The notes under the pieces are model-generated. The model searched no databases. It was not told where the DNA came from and saw only the letters and a program-made list of their open reading frames with translations. Source: Neoceratodus forsteri (taxonomy: Eukaryota; Chordata; Ceratodontiformes; Ceratodontidae). From it: a stretch of DNA of 64,000 nt. A program made the translations under genes and the position numbers. The stretch is from contig CM057452.1 of assembly GCA_016271365.2 (NCBI GenBank), positions 830,272,001 through 830,336,000 on the forward strand, given 5' to 3'. Below, piece after piece: positions 31,690-42,243 of the stretch (the first letter of the stretch is position 1; the number at the start of each line of letters is the position of its first letter).

Positions 31690-33285
31690 CAGGCATGTAT
31701 GCAGGCCCTAGAGAGGATCCTAAGGAAACACAAGCTGGTAGCCTTTGTAAAAATTAAATAACAGTGACTGCTGGCTACAAAGACAGGTACAAGCAAATCA
31801 CTTCAAACTGGCTCAAAATACTAACAAGCAGGCCAGTAGGGCACACTGCCAAAGTGAGCCATAGTATCACAGCACAGGGGCAGCATATGCAATCCTCCCA
31901 TCTTTGGTGCTAGAGGACAGTACTGGTGAGCAGAAGGAGAGACTGATGAATGTTGTGGATACCAGGAGGAAGGAGAGGCTGCATCCACAACTAAGGTGAA
32001 GGAGGCCTAGGCACTAGGGTAGGAGGTGGGCACTGTGGGGCAGGGGCAGCTCTACAGAAGGGCACACCAGGGCATGTGCCCTGGTTTGAAAATAAATTCT
32101 GAACCCTGGTCAGTGTCTCAACTGGTGCAGAGCTACCTCCATAGCACCAATATATAGCTGCTGTGGCAGCCAGCTGTTGTGCCCTCCTGTGCCCTGGTAA
32201 CCAAAAGATTCTGGAGCCACCTTTGGGGAGGAGGCTAGTGTTGCTGGGGAAGAGGAGGAGGAGGAGGAGGCTGGTGCTGCGGGAAACAAGACTGGTGCTG
32301 CAGGAGAGAGGGTGGAGGCTGGTGCAGCAGGGGAGACGGAGGAGTCTGGTGTTACAGGGACAGAAGGAGGCTTGTGCTGCACAGGAGGGAAAGGAGGTTG
32401 GTGCAGTGGGGAGGAGGATGGAGAGGTAGGAGAAGGGACTCCAGGATGTTTCTGAGGAAAGGAGTGGCTTCAGGTTCTGATGCCTTTTGTGTGTCCTGTG
32501 GGCTGTCAAGTTTCTGCAGTGACCGTCCCAGGCACAAATCAAGATAAACTGTGAGTAGGGTCTATAAAGGCAGGATAGCGGTAAAGGAGGGCATATCTGG
32601 TGGAGATCTTATGGTGAAAGGTCTGTAGTGCTAGATGGATGCATCCTGTGCCATCCTAGGCCTCAAAAGTGGAGAGGAAACTGTGAACAGAGATGCTGAA
32701 TTCCAGAGAGGAAAAAAAGGTGACCGTATGCAAGCAAGCATGTGGGCAATGTTGAATATATAGCATGGAGAAAAAAACAAGGACTGCTGATCCAGGTCCT
32801 GTGTCACGCACTATAGCATGGTACTGAGTTGCCTCTGACCTAGGGGTATGGAAGCCAGGTAATGTGAATGTCAGACTGGCACCTGAGCAGTCTGGAATGA
32901 GTGGAAGGAGGTCAGAAGAGCCAGCAGTCAGTGCCCAAGGTAGCCTGTTCAGCATGGAGTAGAGGAAGAAGAAGACTACCTACATTGTAGATGCCTTGGA
33001 AGAGCAGAGATCCAGTAGACTGCTGCATCAAGAAGAGCCATCCAAGTTAGGGAACCATGAATATGCTGCAGTGTGGCATTGTTTCAAGGGACAGCGCCTG
33101 TTGTTCCACCGTATTTTGCAATTTGCATTATAAATACCCTATGTTGAGGAGTTTTTCTGCAATTTCATGGCCTGCTGGGTTTGGGGAATTGAGCAAGTTG
33201 TTCTGCTAAAGTGCACCAATGCTGGACAACCCATGGTAACATCTACAAGCCTGCAGCACTTCTACACCTGCAGTACCCAGGGACT
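31690..33285 (+). other. No recognised gene or element
   Basis: A stretch of about 1.6 kb with only short incidental frames. A GGA-rich imperfect minisatellite-like patch lies at about 32215-32440: GCTGGTGCTGC/GCAGGAG-type words recur with small changes, giving Ser/Ala-rich (minus) and Arg-rich (plus) frames that are compositional. No RT, LTR or SINE hallmark was found. Confidence 0.5.
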
Positions 33286-33287
33286 GT

Positions 33288-34918
33288 TCAAGTTTATTTC
33301 ACCAGGATAGCTCCATTGAGCAAGGTCATTTAGAAGGAGGTTCTGCCAAGGACAGTAGGATACAACAAGGTACAGTACATGTATTTGTGACAAGGAAGCA
33401 GGAACACAAGTGTACAAATAAGTGGAGGTTAAAAACTAAACCATAATATTGATGTAAGATAAATGAGACAATTATGACAGCTGTCATAGTAAAAATGTAC
33501 AGTTGGACGACCAAGTGTTACCAAAAAAAAAATCAACTAAGGGAACAGAAGTGCTATGCATAAGTGCCACCAATTGAGTAAAGTGATTAGTGTAGAATAT
33601 TTGACAATTTAGTTGGAGTGGCAGTGGCAGACTTCTTTCATGGATTTGGTAATTAGGGTTTTGAAGACATTAAGTGAGACTAGTTCAGAAAGTTTGAGGG
33701 AGGATTGCAATTTGTTCCAAACAAAAGGAGTAGAGTAGCTGATGGCAGTTTGTACAGATTTTAGGAACATCTGGTAGGGTAATGGAATTTTTCCAGAGTG
33801 AATAACAACTACGTGAATGGTGGAATAGCGAAGAAATGTATAGTGGGAGTTTGTTCAGTAGCGATTTATAAGCCCAGGTACAGCTGTAGATCATTCTTCT
33901 GATAGTAAGGGATGACCAGCCTACTGCCGAATAAGGGTCACAGTAGTGGGTTCTGGAATGGGCATTTAATATAAAATGAATGGCTCAGTGAAAAAGAACA
34001 TCCAATTTATGCAGGTTAGAGGCTGTGCAGCAGTTATAAAGTCTGTGTAGTCAAGGAGGGAGAGAAAGGTGGCTTGGACTAGCCTTTTTCTAATGTCGCT
34101 GGGGAACAGGGCTTTATTCCTACAGAAGAAACCCAGTCTATTTTTTAGCTTTTTGGTGAGGGTTTCAATATGGTTGGCAAAGGATAGGTTGCTGTCCTGC
34201 CAAAAACCAAGTTATTTGAATTTATCTACAACCTCTAGTGTGTCCCCAAGCAAAGTTGTAATGGGTACAGTTGGGCCTTGCTTAGAATGCGAGGTTGACG
34301 AGGTTATGGGTAAGAAAAATATTGCTTCAGTTTTTTTGGCATTTAATAGTAGTTTAGATCTTGCTAAGTTAATTTGAAGCTCATTGAAATCTGCTTGTAA
34401 TTCGGTGCAAGCATCTGACGGGCAGCGTTTTGATGAGCAAAGGACAATGTCATCTGCAAAGAAGTGCAGTTTAGCTTTATGAATGTTGTCACTCAGGGAG
34501 TTAACGTAGATAGAGAATAGGAGAGGCCCTAAGATACCCCGTGTGGCACACCTCTTTGGAGCAGTAAAGGAGAGGATATAAGCCCATCAGCTTTAATTCA
34601 TTGGGATCTACCTAATAAATAACTAGAGAACCAGTTTACAGTAGTGTAGTTTAGACCATGTTCTTTAAGTTTAAGTAACAGGAGATCATGGTCTACCATA
34701 TAAAACGTTTTGCTTAGGTCAAGAAAGATAGCTCTGGTAGAATGTTTGTGGTCTAATGTGCTAAGCCAGTCATTAGTTACTTCCACCAGAGCAGATACTG
34801 TACTATGGTTCTGCCTGAAGCCAGTTTTCAGTAGGTTAAATAGTTGCGATTTTTCGAGGTAGTCCCTTAGTTGGTTGTTGACCAGCTTCTCCGAAAGTTT
34901 TGAAAGGACTGGCAGTAT
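33288..34918 (-). pseudogene. LINE family Y (Rex1/Babar-like): RT core and 3' end
   Basis: Minus strand. RT blocks AILPVLSKLSEKLVNNQLRD, GFRQNHSTVSALVEV and IFLDLSKTFYMVDHDLLLL (34610-34920), followed by a decayed core: GVPQ-type sequence near 34540, then ADDIVLCS-like near 34440. The 3' UTR ends near 33288 with CCTGGTGAAATAAACTTGA. It is disrupted at 34918 by an S3 SINE and continues upstream at 35509. Motif A is DLSKTFYMVD, so the catalytic Asp is kept but the second position is Tyr. Confidence 0.75.
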
Positions 34919-35508
34919 AGCCGGCCTGGTAGCGCTGAGGGTTGAGGCACTGGACATCACGTCTCACACCATGCCAGCAACCTGGGGTTGAGAGTGACTC
35001 AGGAACTGGGGGTTGGCTGGGAGGAAGGAGGATTGAGCATCCCAGGGACTGCATTCCTTCACTGGGGTGGGTGGAAAGGGATGATCGTGGGCATGCTGGC
35101 TCCTAATGGTGACTGGGGATAGGACAGCTCGCGGTCCGCTGGAGGGTCGACACAGGCTGACGCCGGATGTGCTGTGTGTACACACATGCACGGAAGATCC
35201 TTGGCATCATTGCACGCCCACGCCATGGGAGGAGGAAACAAAGAGAAAATCCTCCCCATGTTCGTGAAGGTGGTCCACTGGCACTGCAGCAGATGCACCC
35301 AAGTCAGCTCCCCTGGTGCTCACCTGGCCTTCCGCAGAGAGCGGGGTAAGTCCCCACTGTGATGCGGCTGGGATGGATGGGGTATAGGCATCAAGCTCTG
35401 GCTGCGGCAGGGGCCAAGCGAGACAGCCAAAGAGGGGGGGAACCATAGGTACAACCCTTCCCACCGAAGAATCCTAGAATGTATACAAAAAAAAAAAAAG
35501 AATGTATG
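34919..35508 (+). mobile_element. SINE family S3 copy 1, in LINE Y, 8-bp target duplication
   Basis: Starts AGCCGGCCTGGTAGCGCTGA, matching S3 copies 2 and 3. An A-run lies at 35487-35499. It is flanked by GGCAGTAT (34911-34918 and 35509-35516). Because it sits in the LINE Y RT, the duplication shows as the tripeptide ILP on both sides. The body holds a GAGGATTGAGCATCCCAGGG block shared with copies 2 and 3. A tRNA-like head with an internal Pol III promoter is inferred from box A-like TAGCGCTGAGG. Confidence 0.8.
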
Positions 35509-36630
35509 GGCAGTATGGAGATGGGTCTATAGCTGTGTAGGTCGCATGGGTCACCAGATTTAAATAGGGGCAGTATGTGAAATGTTTTCCAGAGGGAGGG
35601 GACTGTGCCTGTAGCAATCAATTTATTAAATAGATGGGTGATTGGAGCAGTTAGGAAGTAGTGACCTAATTTTAGGAAAGTGGGATCTATACCATCCTCA
35701 CTGGCACTCTTTTTAGTGTTGAGTGTCAAGAGTAGGTCTTCAACCTGTTTGAAGATTATTATGGAGAGACTAAATGAGTCCTGTTGTTTCAGATTGGCAG
35801 GGGTTACCTCTGGTGAGGAGCCGTTTAGAAGCTTTGCTGCCGGGGAAGAGTCAAATGCTAATCCTGCTGTTGTGAAGTGCGAGTTTAGTTTTTCAAGGAT
35901 TGTGCCTTTGTCAGAGGTAGTGGATCCTTGGGAATTTATTTAAGTTGAAATAGATGGTGGGGCTCTGTGTCCTTCAACTAATTTAATGGTTTGCCATATT
36001 TTTTGCTGAGTTACCCCTTGTGCCTTCTCTAGGGCACTCACGTAGTACTTGACTTCGGCAGATCTAATTAGTTTCATGCAGACATTATGAGAAGTTCTGA
36101 ATGGCATGCAGTCTGCAGGGGTTTTAGTACATCTAGCTGTTGCCCAGAGTTTATCCCTCAAGGTGAAAGCTTTTTTTAGTTCACCTGTAAACCAAGGGTA
36201 GGTGACTTTTTTAACTCTGCATTTTATGAATGGGGAGTGCCTATTTAATATGTTTATGAGAGTTGAATTAAAAATGTTGACTGAGGATGCTAGATAAAAG
36301 TTTTGCCAGTTTACATTCTTAAGGTCGTAAAGATAGTTCTCTGGATTAATTTACAGAAGCTTCTTTTGGTGATGAACTTAGAGCAGGAGGTACGTTTGAG
36401 CAAGTTTCTTGTACAGACAACAATGCTGTGGTCACTTACATTGTTGTGAAATATGGCTGTGTATGAAATATTATGTGGCCTATTTGTGAGAATAAAGTCT
36501 AAGAGGGTGCTTTTAGCATGGTCTTTTGAATTAATCCTAGTTGGCTCAGTGATTAATGTGCTCAGTGATTAACTGGGATAGACCAAGTTCAGCACACATT
36601 TCTTTTGAGTTAAGGGCACTACCATTGGGA
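35509..36630 (-). pseudogene. LINE family Y: endonuclease end, linker and early RT
   Basis: Upstream half of LINE Y on the minus strand. The endonuclease tail has a STLLDFILTNRPHNISY-like block (near 36500) and a SDHSIVV-like block (near 36430). The linker has VTQQKIWQTIKLVEGHRAPP (near 35960). Early RT has SASEDGIDPTFLKLG (near 35690), LFNKLIATGTVPSLWK (near 35610) and DLHSYRPISILP (near 35535). A 14-bp direct duplication (CTCAGTGATTAA words at 36546-36570) breaks the endonuclease. 5'-truncated near 36630. Confidence 0.7.
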
Positions 36631-36988
36631 TATGTTTACAACCTGGTGCCAGGTGGGAAGAGGTAGATCTGGCCTGCCTAGGAGAGCACCTAAGAGGGAT
36701 GTGTGTAAAGTTAGCTTTTGCAATAACCCTGCTTCTTGCAGGTGGTTGATTGTTGACAAATCTGTGTTATTCTGTTAAATTTGAGCTGGTTATTGACTCC
36801 CCATGTCGCAGAAAATTAGTGGTCTCCTTACCAAACCCACCAATAGTTGAAGCTCCTCTGGCTCAGTTGATTGGAGCATCACCAGCACTCACCCCAGAAC
36901 TGCAATTTACCTGACTGCATCAGTTTACCAAAGGTGGTGGCAGTGCCCCATGTATGGCCTGGGCACACCTTGCTGTGTGGTCCAGCAC

Positions 36989-37005
36989 AGCTAGGTGGCA
37001 GAAGT
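36989..37005 (+). other. Primer-binding-site-like sequence (tRNA-Leu)
   Basis: TGGCAGAAGTGGGATTC matches the complement of a tRNA-Leu 3' end except for four missing bases after TGG. It sits where the internal region of an LTR element should begin, upstream of gag-like and protease sequence. Suggestive only. Confidence 0.4.
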
Positions 37006-37210
37006 GGGATTCACTGCAAACAAGTTTGTTGGGTAAAAGAGAAACTGCTACTGTGTGAAACTTGGTTGTTTTGCATTGAGACTAAATTTAAACATGTCCC
37101 AACTATAGGGGGCCACCAGTCCACAAGTACCCCGGGTAAAGGGAGGTGTAAGATGACCTGCCTTCATGCCCGATTCCTTCAACAGAGAGAACATGGAGTG
37201 GACTGATTGG

Positions 37211-37791
37211 GTCTATGTGATAACGGCGAACGCCTAAAGACGATTGCTGTTATCGCTCAGTCAGAGTGCCGAACACATTTTCAGCACTCTGACAACCCTG
37301 GTGCACCAGCACAACAACACCAGGACATATTTTTACTACTTTCTGTGGGGGTTGCCCACACACACACACACCACCGCACCCTTGTGAGGCTTCACCACCC
37401 GCACCCCTATAAGGATTCTGAACTCCAGGGGAGTGCATGTGGGGAGTGGTAAGTAGTAAAAGATTCGGGCCAGGTGCAATAAAATTGCACCAGCACCCGG
37501 ATCCGAACCCAGTACCTCAGCCACCCCAGCCATTGCCCAATCCCCTAACGCCACACCGCAGTTGCTAGACCATGACCACAGCACCACCCCTACAGCCTCT
37601 GCACCCTCCAGCCCATGCTCTGCAGGCCGCCTCCCATCCCCCAATGCGTGCATGATAATGACACCCTGTCGCTTAGTTCGCCCACCCCTCATCCAGTCGC
37701 CTTACGTTGGCTGTCGCCGCGAGGGATTATCAGAGGAAGGTGTCGCCGTAAGGACAGCATCCTTCCTAATGCGCCCACTTCACGGGTTACA
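37211..37791 (-). mobile_element. SINE-like element S4 (581 bp) with perfect 11-bp target duplication
   Basis: Flanked by GGACTGATTGG at 37200-37210 and 37792-37802. The minus strand carries a tRNA-like promoter: box A TGGCGTTAGGGG (37542-37553) and box B GGGTTCGGATCC (37499-37510), about 32 bp apart. An unusual 240-bp segment precedes box A. The 3' end holds a hairpin-forming GATAAC...GTTATC (37217-37252). No coding capacity. It is inserted in gag of the gypsy-like remnant. The internal (GT)n/(CA)n run at 37356-37373 is a simple repeat. Confidence 0.7.
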
Positions 37792-38728
37792 GGACTGATT
37801 GGTTGGAGAAATCTGAGCATGCAGCTAGTTGAACAAATGGGATGGGATGCAGCAGCTAAGCAAAAATTATGGGACTTTTGTTTCAGGTTGAAGCCCATGA
37901 AGTGTATCGAAGCCTGGAGTCTGACATCAAACAAAATTATACTGCTTTGCTAGTGGCCATGAAATAGTCCCTTGAGCCTGCTGAATGTGCTGATTGAGAA
38001 AGAACTGTTTTTTCCTATGGTAGGGAGAAAAGGGGGAATCTGCTCAAAACTTTGAAAGAGCCCTGTGGTGCCATCGTAGTCAAGGCCTTTCTAGATGCTG
38101 GCTCGGCCACCCAAGACCTGCTGGCCTGAGACTATTTCATTGTTCATACAGAGAGTGGGGATCTCCATTTCCAGCTATGCCTACAGAAACCCTCAGGGCT
38201 AGTAAAAGCAATCCAGTATGCCACCGAATTGAAAGTTGTACGAGATTTGGATTTTCCACAGACTCCAAGTTCCCAGGTTTGAGTCTATGAAGTGTCCCCA
38301 GAGACTGCTATTCTTAAAGAACTGACCGAAGCTGTTGTAGAGGTATGAGAGAAAATGGCAGGGGCTCTCACAGCTCTGTACACTGAACTTGAAAAATTGA
38401 AAGTGAAGTTCAAGACCCCTAGGACTCCATAATCAGAGATATTAACTAGGCAAACGAGATCTTTGGGAAACCTACATCCTAAGTCAGGGAATTTTCAGAA
38501 TACAAGGCCACATGATCAGGCACATTAGAGTTGAGGAAGCCTGAACCACTATGAAAAACAGTTCCCTAACAGAGGGGTTTTTCTGGACCTGCAGCTGTAC
38601 AGACTGTAGCTGATGACCTAATGTCTGACAATGGACAAAGAGATGCCCCTCAGCAAATTGTTATCTGTTCTACAGTGGGACTAGGCTACTAGCTACCTGG
38701 GGAAATAGAAGGTGTCCCCTACAAGTTT

Positions 38729-38980
38729 TTGGTTGATTCTGGTGCACAGGTGTCCATTGTGAAAGCCCAAGTATGGGTAGCAGCAACTAAGAGAGCCTCA
38801 CCAATCTTATGGCAGTATGAAGGAACAGTTAGCACAGTAGATGTAACTGCCCTCATAGTGTTGGGAGTCTGGCAAACAAAGATCATCCTAAAGGAGCTGC
38901 AATTATCCTGTGAATTCTTAGTGGCTGAAGATGTGACCCAAACTGCACTACTTGGGACTGAATGGTTGCAGCAATATAAT
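38729..38980 (+). pseudogene. Retroelement aspartic protease domain
   Basis: VDSGAQVSIVKA gives the catalytic DSGA of a retropepsin-type protease near residue 4 of the visible frame. TALLGTEWLQQY is the conserved second block about 70 residues later, and VEVPYKFL-like residues precede it. Length fits one protease monomer (the family works as a dimer and cleaves gag-pol). The frame runs into the L2 3' tail at 38976, so the protein is cut right after the protease. Confidence 0.75.
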
Positions 38981-40138
38981 AATAATAATTTTATTTATAT
39001 GGTGCCTTTCAATTATCAAGGCGCCTTACATATACAACAATTAAAACAGTCATTAAAAATATCCAACAGAACCAGATCATAATTCACTAAACAGTTCAGT
39101 TTTCCAAGAATGCTTTTTCCCAAAGAAAAGTTTTCAAAAATCCCTCCACAGAAGTGCACTGCCGCAACCGACGGGGTAGAGAGTTCCAAAGGGTGAAGGG
39201 AAGCATAAGAGAAAGCTCTAGCACCAGATGATTTCAAGCTCACCATTGGAACCTCTAGCAACCCCTCGTTGGCCAAGCGGAGTGATCGATCGGGGCAGTA
39301 GGGTACCAGAAGTTCTTTCAGATAGACAGGGCCCAGACCGTGTAGGGCTTTGAAAGTCAGCAAACCGACTTTAAAGGTGATACGCCACTTTATCGGCAGC
39401 CAGTGCAGTTCACGCAGCACTGGAGTAATATGACATGATCTACACGAGCCCGTCAAAAGCCAGGCTGCAGCATTCTGCACTAGCTGCAGGTGACGCATTT
39501 CAACCCCTGAAAGCCCTAGATAAAGGGAGTAGCAGTAATCCAGGCGCGAGGACACAAAGGCGTGGACTAAAGTTGGAAGGTCATCAGACGGAATAAGATG
39601 CCTAACCCTGGTGATGTTCCTAAGATGATAAAAGGAAGTCTTGACGACAGCCGACACCTGTGACTGCAGTGTTAGCCTATCATCAAGAACCACCCCCAGG
39701 TTATGCACCCATTCAGAGGTTGGGACAGGAATGCATCCAAGAAAAATTCCAGAGGACGAAACACCACCCGACCCCCCTATCTGTCGACCAGGGTCCACAA
39801 CCAGTACCTCTGTTTTTTCCGAGTTCAACTTCAGCCAACTAGAATCCATCCACTCCTGGATTTCTTTTAGACAGCTGTTAAAGACCAACAGAGCTCCATC
39901 CTGGTTGGGAGCAAAAGAAAGATAAAGCTGGGTATCATCTGCATAACAGTGAAACCTCAGCCCATACCTTCTTACAATGCCTCCAGTGGGTAGCATGTAC
40001 ACCGCAAATAGCATGGATGACAATACTGAACCCTGAGGCACCCCACACAACAAAGCCATTGAGTCCAAGGAAAAAACCCCGGACACAACTCTTTGTGATC
40101 TCCCAGTGAGGTATGAAGTGAACTATCTTAAGACAGTT
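38976..40138 (-). pseudogene. L2 copy 2: RT core, C terminus and 3' end
   Basis: Minus-strand frame 39016-40086 (356 codons) with LCGVPQGSVLSSMLF, CYADDTQLYLSFAPN (about residues 43-57), KTEVLVVDPG, LGVVLDDRLTLQSQV, SSRLDYCYSLYLGL, LTGSCRSCHITPVLRELHWL and the long C-terminal tail, all typical of L2. It ends with the L2 terminus (AAGGCGCCTTG, AAGGCACCATATAAATAAA) and (ATT)n at 38978-38995. The ribozyme satellite interrupts it at 40139; the target duplication TATCTTAAGACAGTT is 40124-40138. The YADD motif is intact, so this L2 is comparatively young. Confidence 0.85.
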
Positions 40139-40367
40139 TAAAAGACAAAGAACCTCTGTGCGTAAACACTGAGGCAAGGGTTACCCCAAAGGGCATTTGG
40201 CTGGGAAGCCAAGTTTCAAAAAATACCAAATCACACATGCCCCCACAATGCAAAGCATCATGGGCTGCATATGCAAATCACCACAGAATGTTATGCTGGT
40301 CCAACTTTAAGCAGAATTGCATGGTGCCGAAAGGCCTCTCACACAGTTTGCAAGGGTGCTAACAGAA

Positions 40368-40410
40368 GACATAGACCGTGTTTCGTCTTACCAGGACTCA
40401 TCAGTATGCC
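40368..40410 (-). ncRNA. Hammerhead ribozyme motif, unit 1
   Basis: Minus strand: stem I GGCATA/TATGTC, core CTGATGA, stem II GTC...GAC, GAAA, then stem III ACACGGT and cleavage triplet GTC. One base is lost from the stem III loop compared with units 3, 5 and 6. Core residues are all present. Confidence 0.75.
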
Positions 40411-40472
40411 TCACCTGTTTGACATCCCAGAGGAATGGACCAGCTACCCTAAGGCAGTGTGCCTGGGATATA

Positions 40473-40641
40473 TTATGGTGAACCCATTAAAATAAAAACA
40501 TTTAAAGACAAAGAACCTCTGTAAAGTAAACACTGAGGCAAGGGTTACCAAAGGGCATTTGGCTGGGAAGCCAAGTTTCAAGAAAATACCAAATCACACA
40601 TGCCCCCACAATGCAAAGCATCATGGGCTGCATATGCAAAT
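40473..40641 (-). promoter_or_regulatory. snRNA-type promoter of the satellite unit (octamer plus PSE-like element)
   Basis: Representative copy. On the minus strand an octamer ATTTGCAT (40634-40641) lies about 152 bp upstream of a PSE-like TCACCATAA (40473-40481), which is about 62 bp upstream of the unit 1 hammerhead (5' end 40410). In vertebrate snRNA genes a distal octamer lies roughly 150 bp from the PSE and transcription starts about 55-60 bp past the PSE. Here a start would fall just upstream of the ribozyme. Equivalent pairs recur: octamers at 40271, 40634, 41001, 41370, 42102 and 42472; PSE-like at 40473, 40838 (one change), 41206 and onward. Function is inference. Confidence 0.6.
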
Positions 40642-40731
40642 CACCACAGAATGTTATGCTGGTCCAACTTTAAGCAGAATTGCATGGTGCCGAAAGGCCC
40701 TCTCACACAGTTTGCAAAGGGGCTAACAGAA

Positions 40732-40774
40732 GACATGAACCGTGTTTCGTCTTACCAGGACTCATCAGTATGCC
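40732..40774 (-). ncRNA. Hammerhead ribozyme motif, unit 2 (cleavage site altered)
   Basis: Core CTGATGA and GAAA are present, but the cleavage-site region reads GGTTC instead of GTC and stem I loses a pair. Probably poorly active or inactive. Confidence 0.6.
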
Positions 40775-41098
40775 TCACCTGTTTGACACCCCAGAGGAAT
40801 GGACCAGCTACCCCTAAGGCAGTGTGCCTGGGATATATTATAGTGAACCCATTAAAATAAAAACCATTTAAAGACAAAGAACCTCTGTGCGTAAACACTG
40901 AGGCAAGGAGTTACCCAAAGGGCATTTGGCTGGGAAGCCAAGTTTCAAGAAAATACCAAATCACACATGCCCCCACAATGCAAAGCATCATGGGCTGCAT
41001 ATGCAAATCACCACAGAATGTTATGCTGGTCCAACTTTAAGCAGAATTGCATGGTGCCGAAAGGCCTCTCACACAGTTTGCAAAGGGTGCTAACAGAA

Positions 41099-41142
41099 GA
41101 CATAGACACGTGTTTCGTCTTACCAGGACTCATCAGTATGCC
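41099..41142 (-). ncRNA. Hammerhead ribozyme motif, unit 3 (all core residues present)
   Basis: Minus strand, 5' to 3': stem I strand GGCATA, CTGATGA, stem II GTC / loop CTGGTAA / GAC, GAAA, stem III ACACGTGT (self-complementary), cleavage triplet GTC, stem I strand TATGTC. GGCAUA pairs with UAUGUC over 6 pairs with one G-U. Cleavage is predicted between 41105 and 41104 (after the C of GUC on the minus strand). A perfect stem III palindrome leaves only a 2-bp stem with a 4-nt loop in one molecule, so it should work best as a dimer. Identical motifs in units 5 and 6. Confidence 0.85.
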
Positions 41143-41462
41143 TCACCTGTTTGACACCCCAGAGGAATGGACCAGCTACCCCTAAGGCAGTGTGCCTGGG
41201 ATATATTATGGTGAACCCATTAAAATAAAAAACCATTTAAAAGACAAAGAACCTCTGTGCGTAAACACTGAGGCAAGGGTTACCCCAAAGGGCATTTGGC
41301 TGGGAAGCCAAGTTTCAAGAAAATACCAAATCACACATGCCCCACAATGCAAAGCATCATGGGCTGCATATGCAAATCACCACAGAATGTTATGCTGGTC
41401 CAACTTTAAGCAGAATTGCATGTGCGAAAGGCCTCTACACAGTTGCAAAGGTGCTAACAGAA

Positions 41463-41508
41463 GACATAGACCATCGGTTTACGTCTTACCAGGACTCATC
41501 AGTATGCC
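41463..41508 (-). ncRNA. Hammerhead ribozyme motif, unit 4 (degenerate)
   Basis: CTGATGA and stem I are kept, but GAAA reads GTAAA and stem III is rearranged (ACCGATGGTC). Likely inactive. Confidence 0.55.
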
Positions 41509-41829
41509 TCACCTGTTTGACACCCCAGAGGAATGGACCAGCTACCCCTAAGGCAGTGTGCCTGGGATATATTATGGTGAACCCATTAAAATAAAAACCA
41601 TTTAAAGACAAAAGAACCTCTGTGCGTAAACACTGAGGCAAGGTTACCCAAAGGGCATTTGGCTGGGAAGCCAAGTTTCAAAAATACCAAATCACACATG
41701 CCCCCACAATGCAAAGCATCATGGGCTGCATATACAAATCACCACAGAATGTTATGCTGGTCCAACTTTAAGCAGAATTGCATGGTGCCGAAAGGCCTCT
41801 CACACAGTTTGCAAAGGGTGCTAACAGAA

Positions 41830-41873
41830 GACATAGACACGTGTTTCGTCTTACCAGGACTCATCAGTATGCC
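41830..41873 (-). ncRNA. Hammerhead ribozyme motif, unit 5 (all core residues present)
   Basis: Same 44-nt sequence as unit 3: CTGATGA, GAAA, palindromic stem III ACACGTGT, GTC cleavage triplet, 6-bp stem I. The unit's octamer is mutated (ATACAAAT). Confidence 0.85.
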
Positions 41874-42199
41874 TCACCTGTTTGACACCCCAGAGGAATG
41901 GACCAGCTACCCCTAAGGCAGTGTGCCTGGGATATATTATGGTGAACCCATTAAAATAAAAAACCATTTAAAAGACAAAGAACCTCTGTGCGTAAACACT
42001 GAGGCAAGGGTTACCCCAAAGGGCATTTGGCTGGGAAGCCAAGTTTCAAGAAAATACCAAATCACACATGCCCCCACAATGCAAAGCATCATGGGCTGCA
42101 TATGCAAATCACCACAGAATGTTATGCTGGTCCAACTTTAAGCAGAATTGCATGGTGCCGAAAGGCCTCTCACACAGTTTGCAAAGGGTGCTAACAGAA

Positions 42200-42243
42200 G
42201 ACATAGACACGTGTTTCGTCTTACCAGGACTCATCAGTATGCC
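42200..42243 (-). ncRNA. Hammerhead ribozyme motif, unit 6 (all core residues present)
   Basis: Identical to units 3 and 5 over the 44 nt. The surrounding 370-bp unit is nearly identical to its neighbours. Confidence 0.85.

Larger units (their letters stand above)
36640..38975 (+). pseudogene. Ty3/gypsy-like retroelement remnant: LTR end?, PBS, gag, protease
   Basis: At 36989-37005 TGGCAGAAGTGGGATTC resembles a primer-binding site for the 3' end of tRNA-Leu, which would put an LTR just upstream (36640-36980, not proven). From 37080 a decayed gag region follows, split by a SINE at 37211-37791. Near 38180-38260 a SGLVKAIQYATELKVV block resembles the end of gypsy-type capsids. At 38729-38980 lies an aspartic protease: VDSGAQVSIV (active-site DSGA) and the flap-end LLGTEWLQQY. 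Gag packages RNA; protease matures gag-pol. Stops interrupt gag. L2 copy 2 splits it at 38976; a short continuation is at 44469-44640. Confidence 0.6.

Noticed and set aside
32110..32542. Ser/Ala/Pro-rich minus frames as a mucin-like gene
   Set aside because: They arise from a GGAG-rich imperfect repeat on the other strand; overlapping frames in both directions show the same compositional effect.
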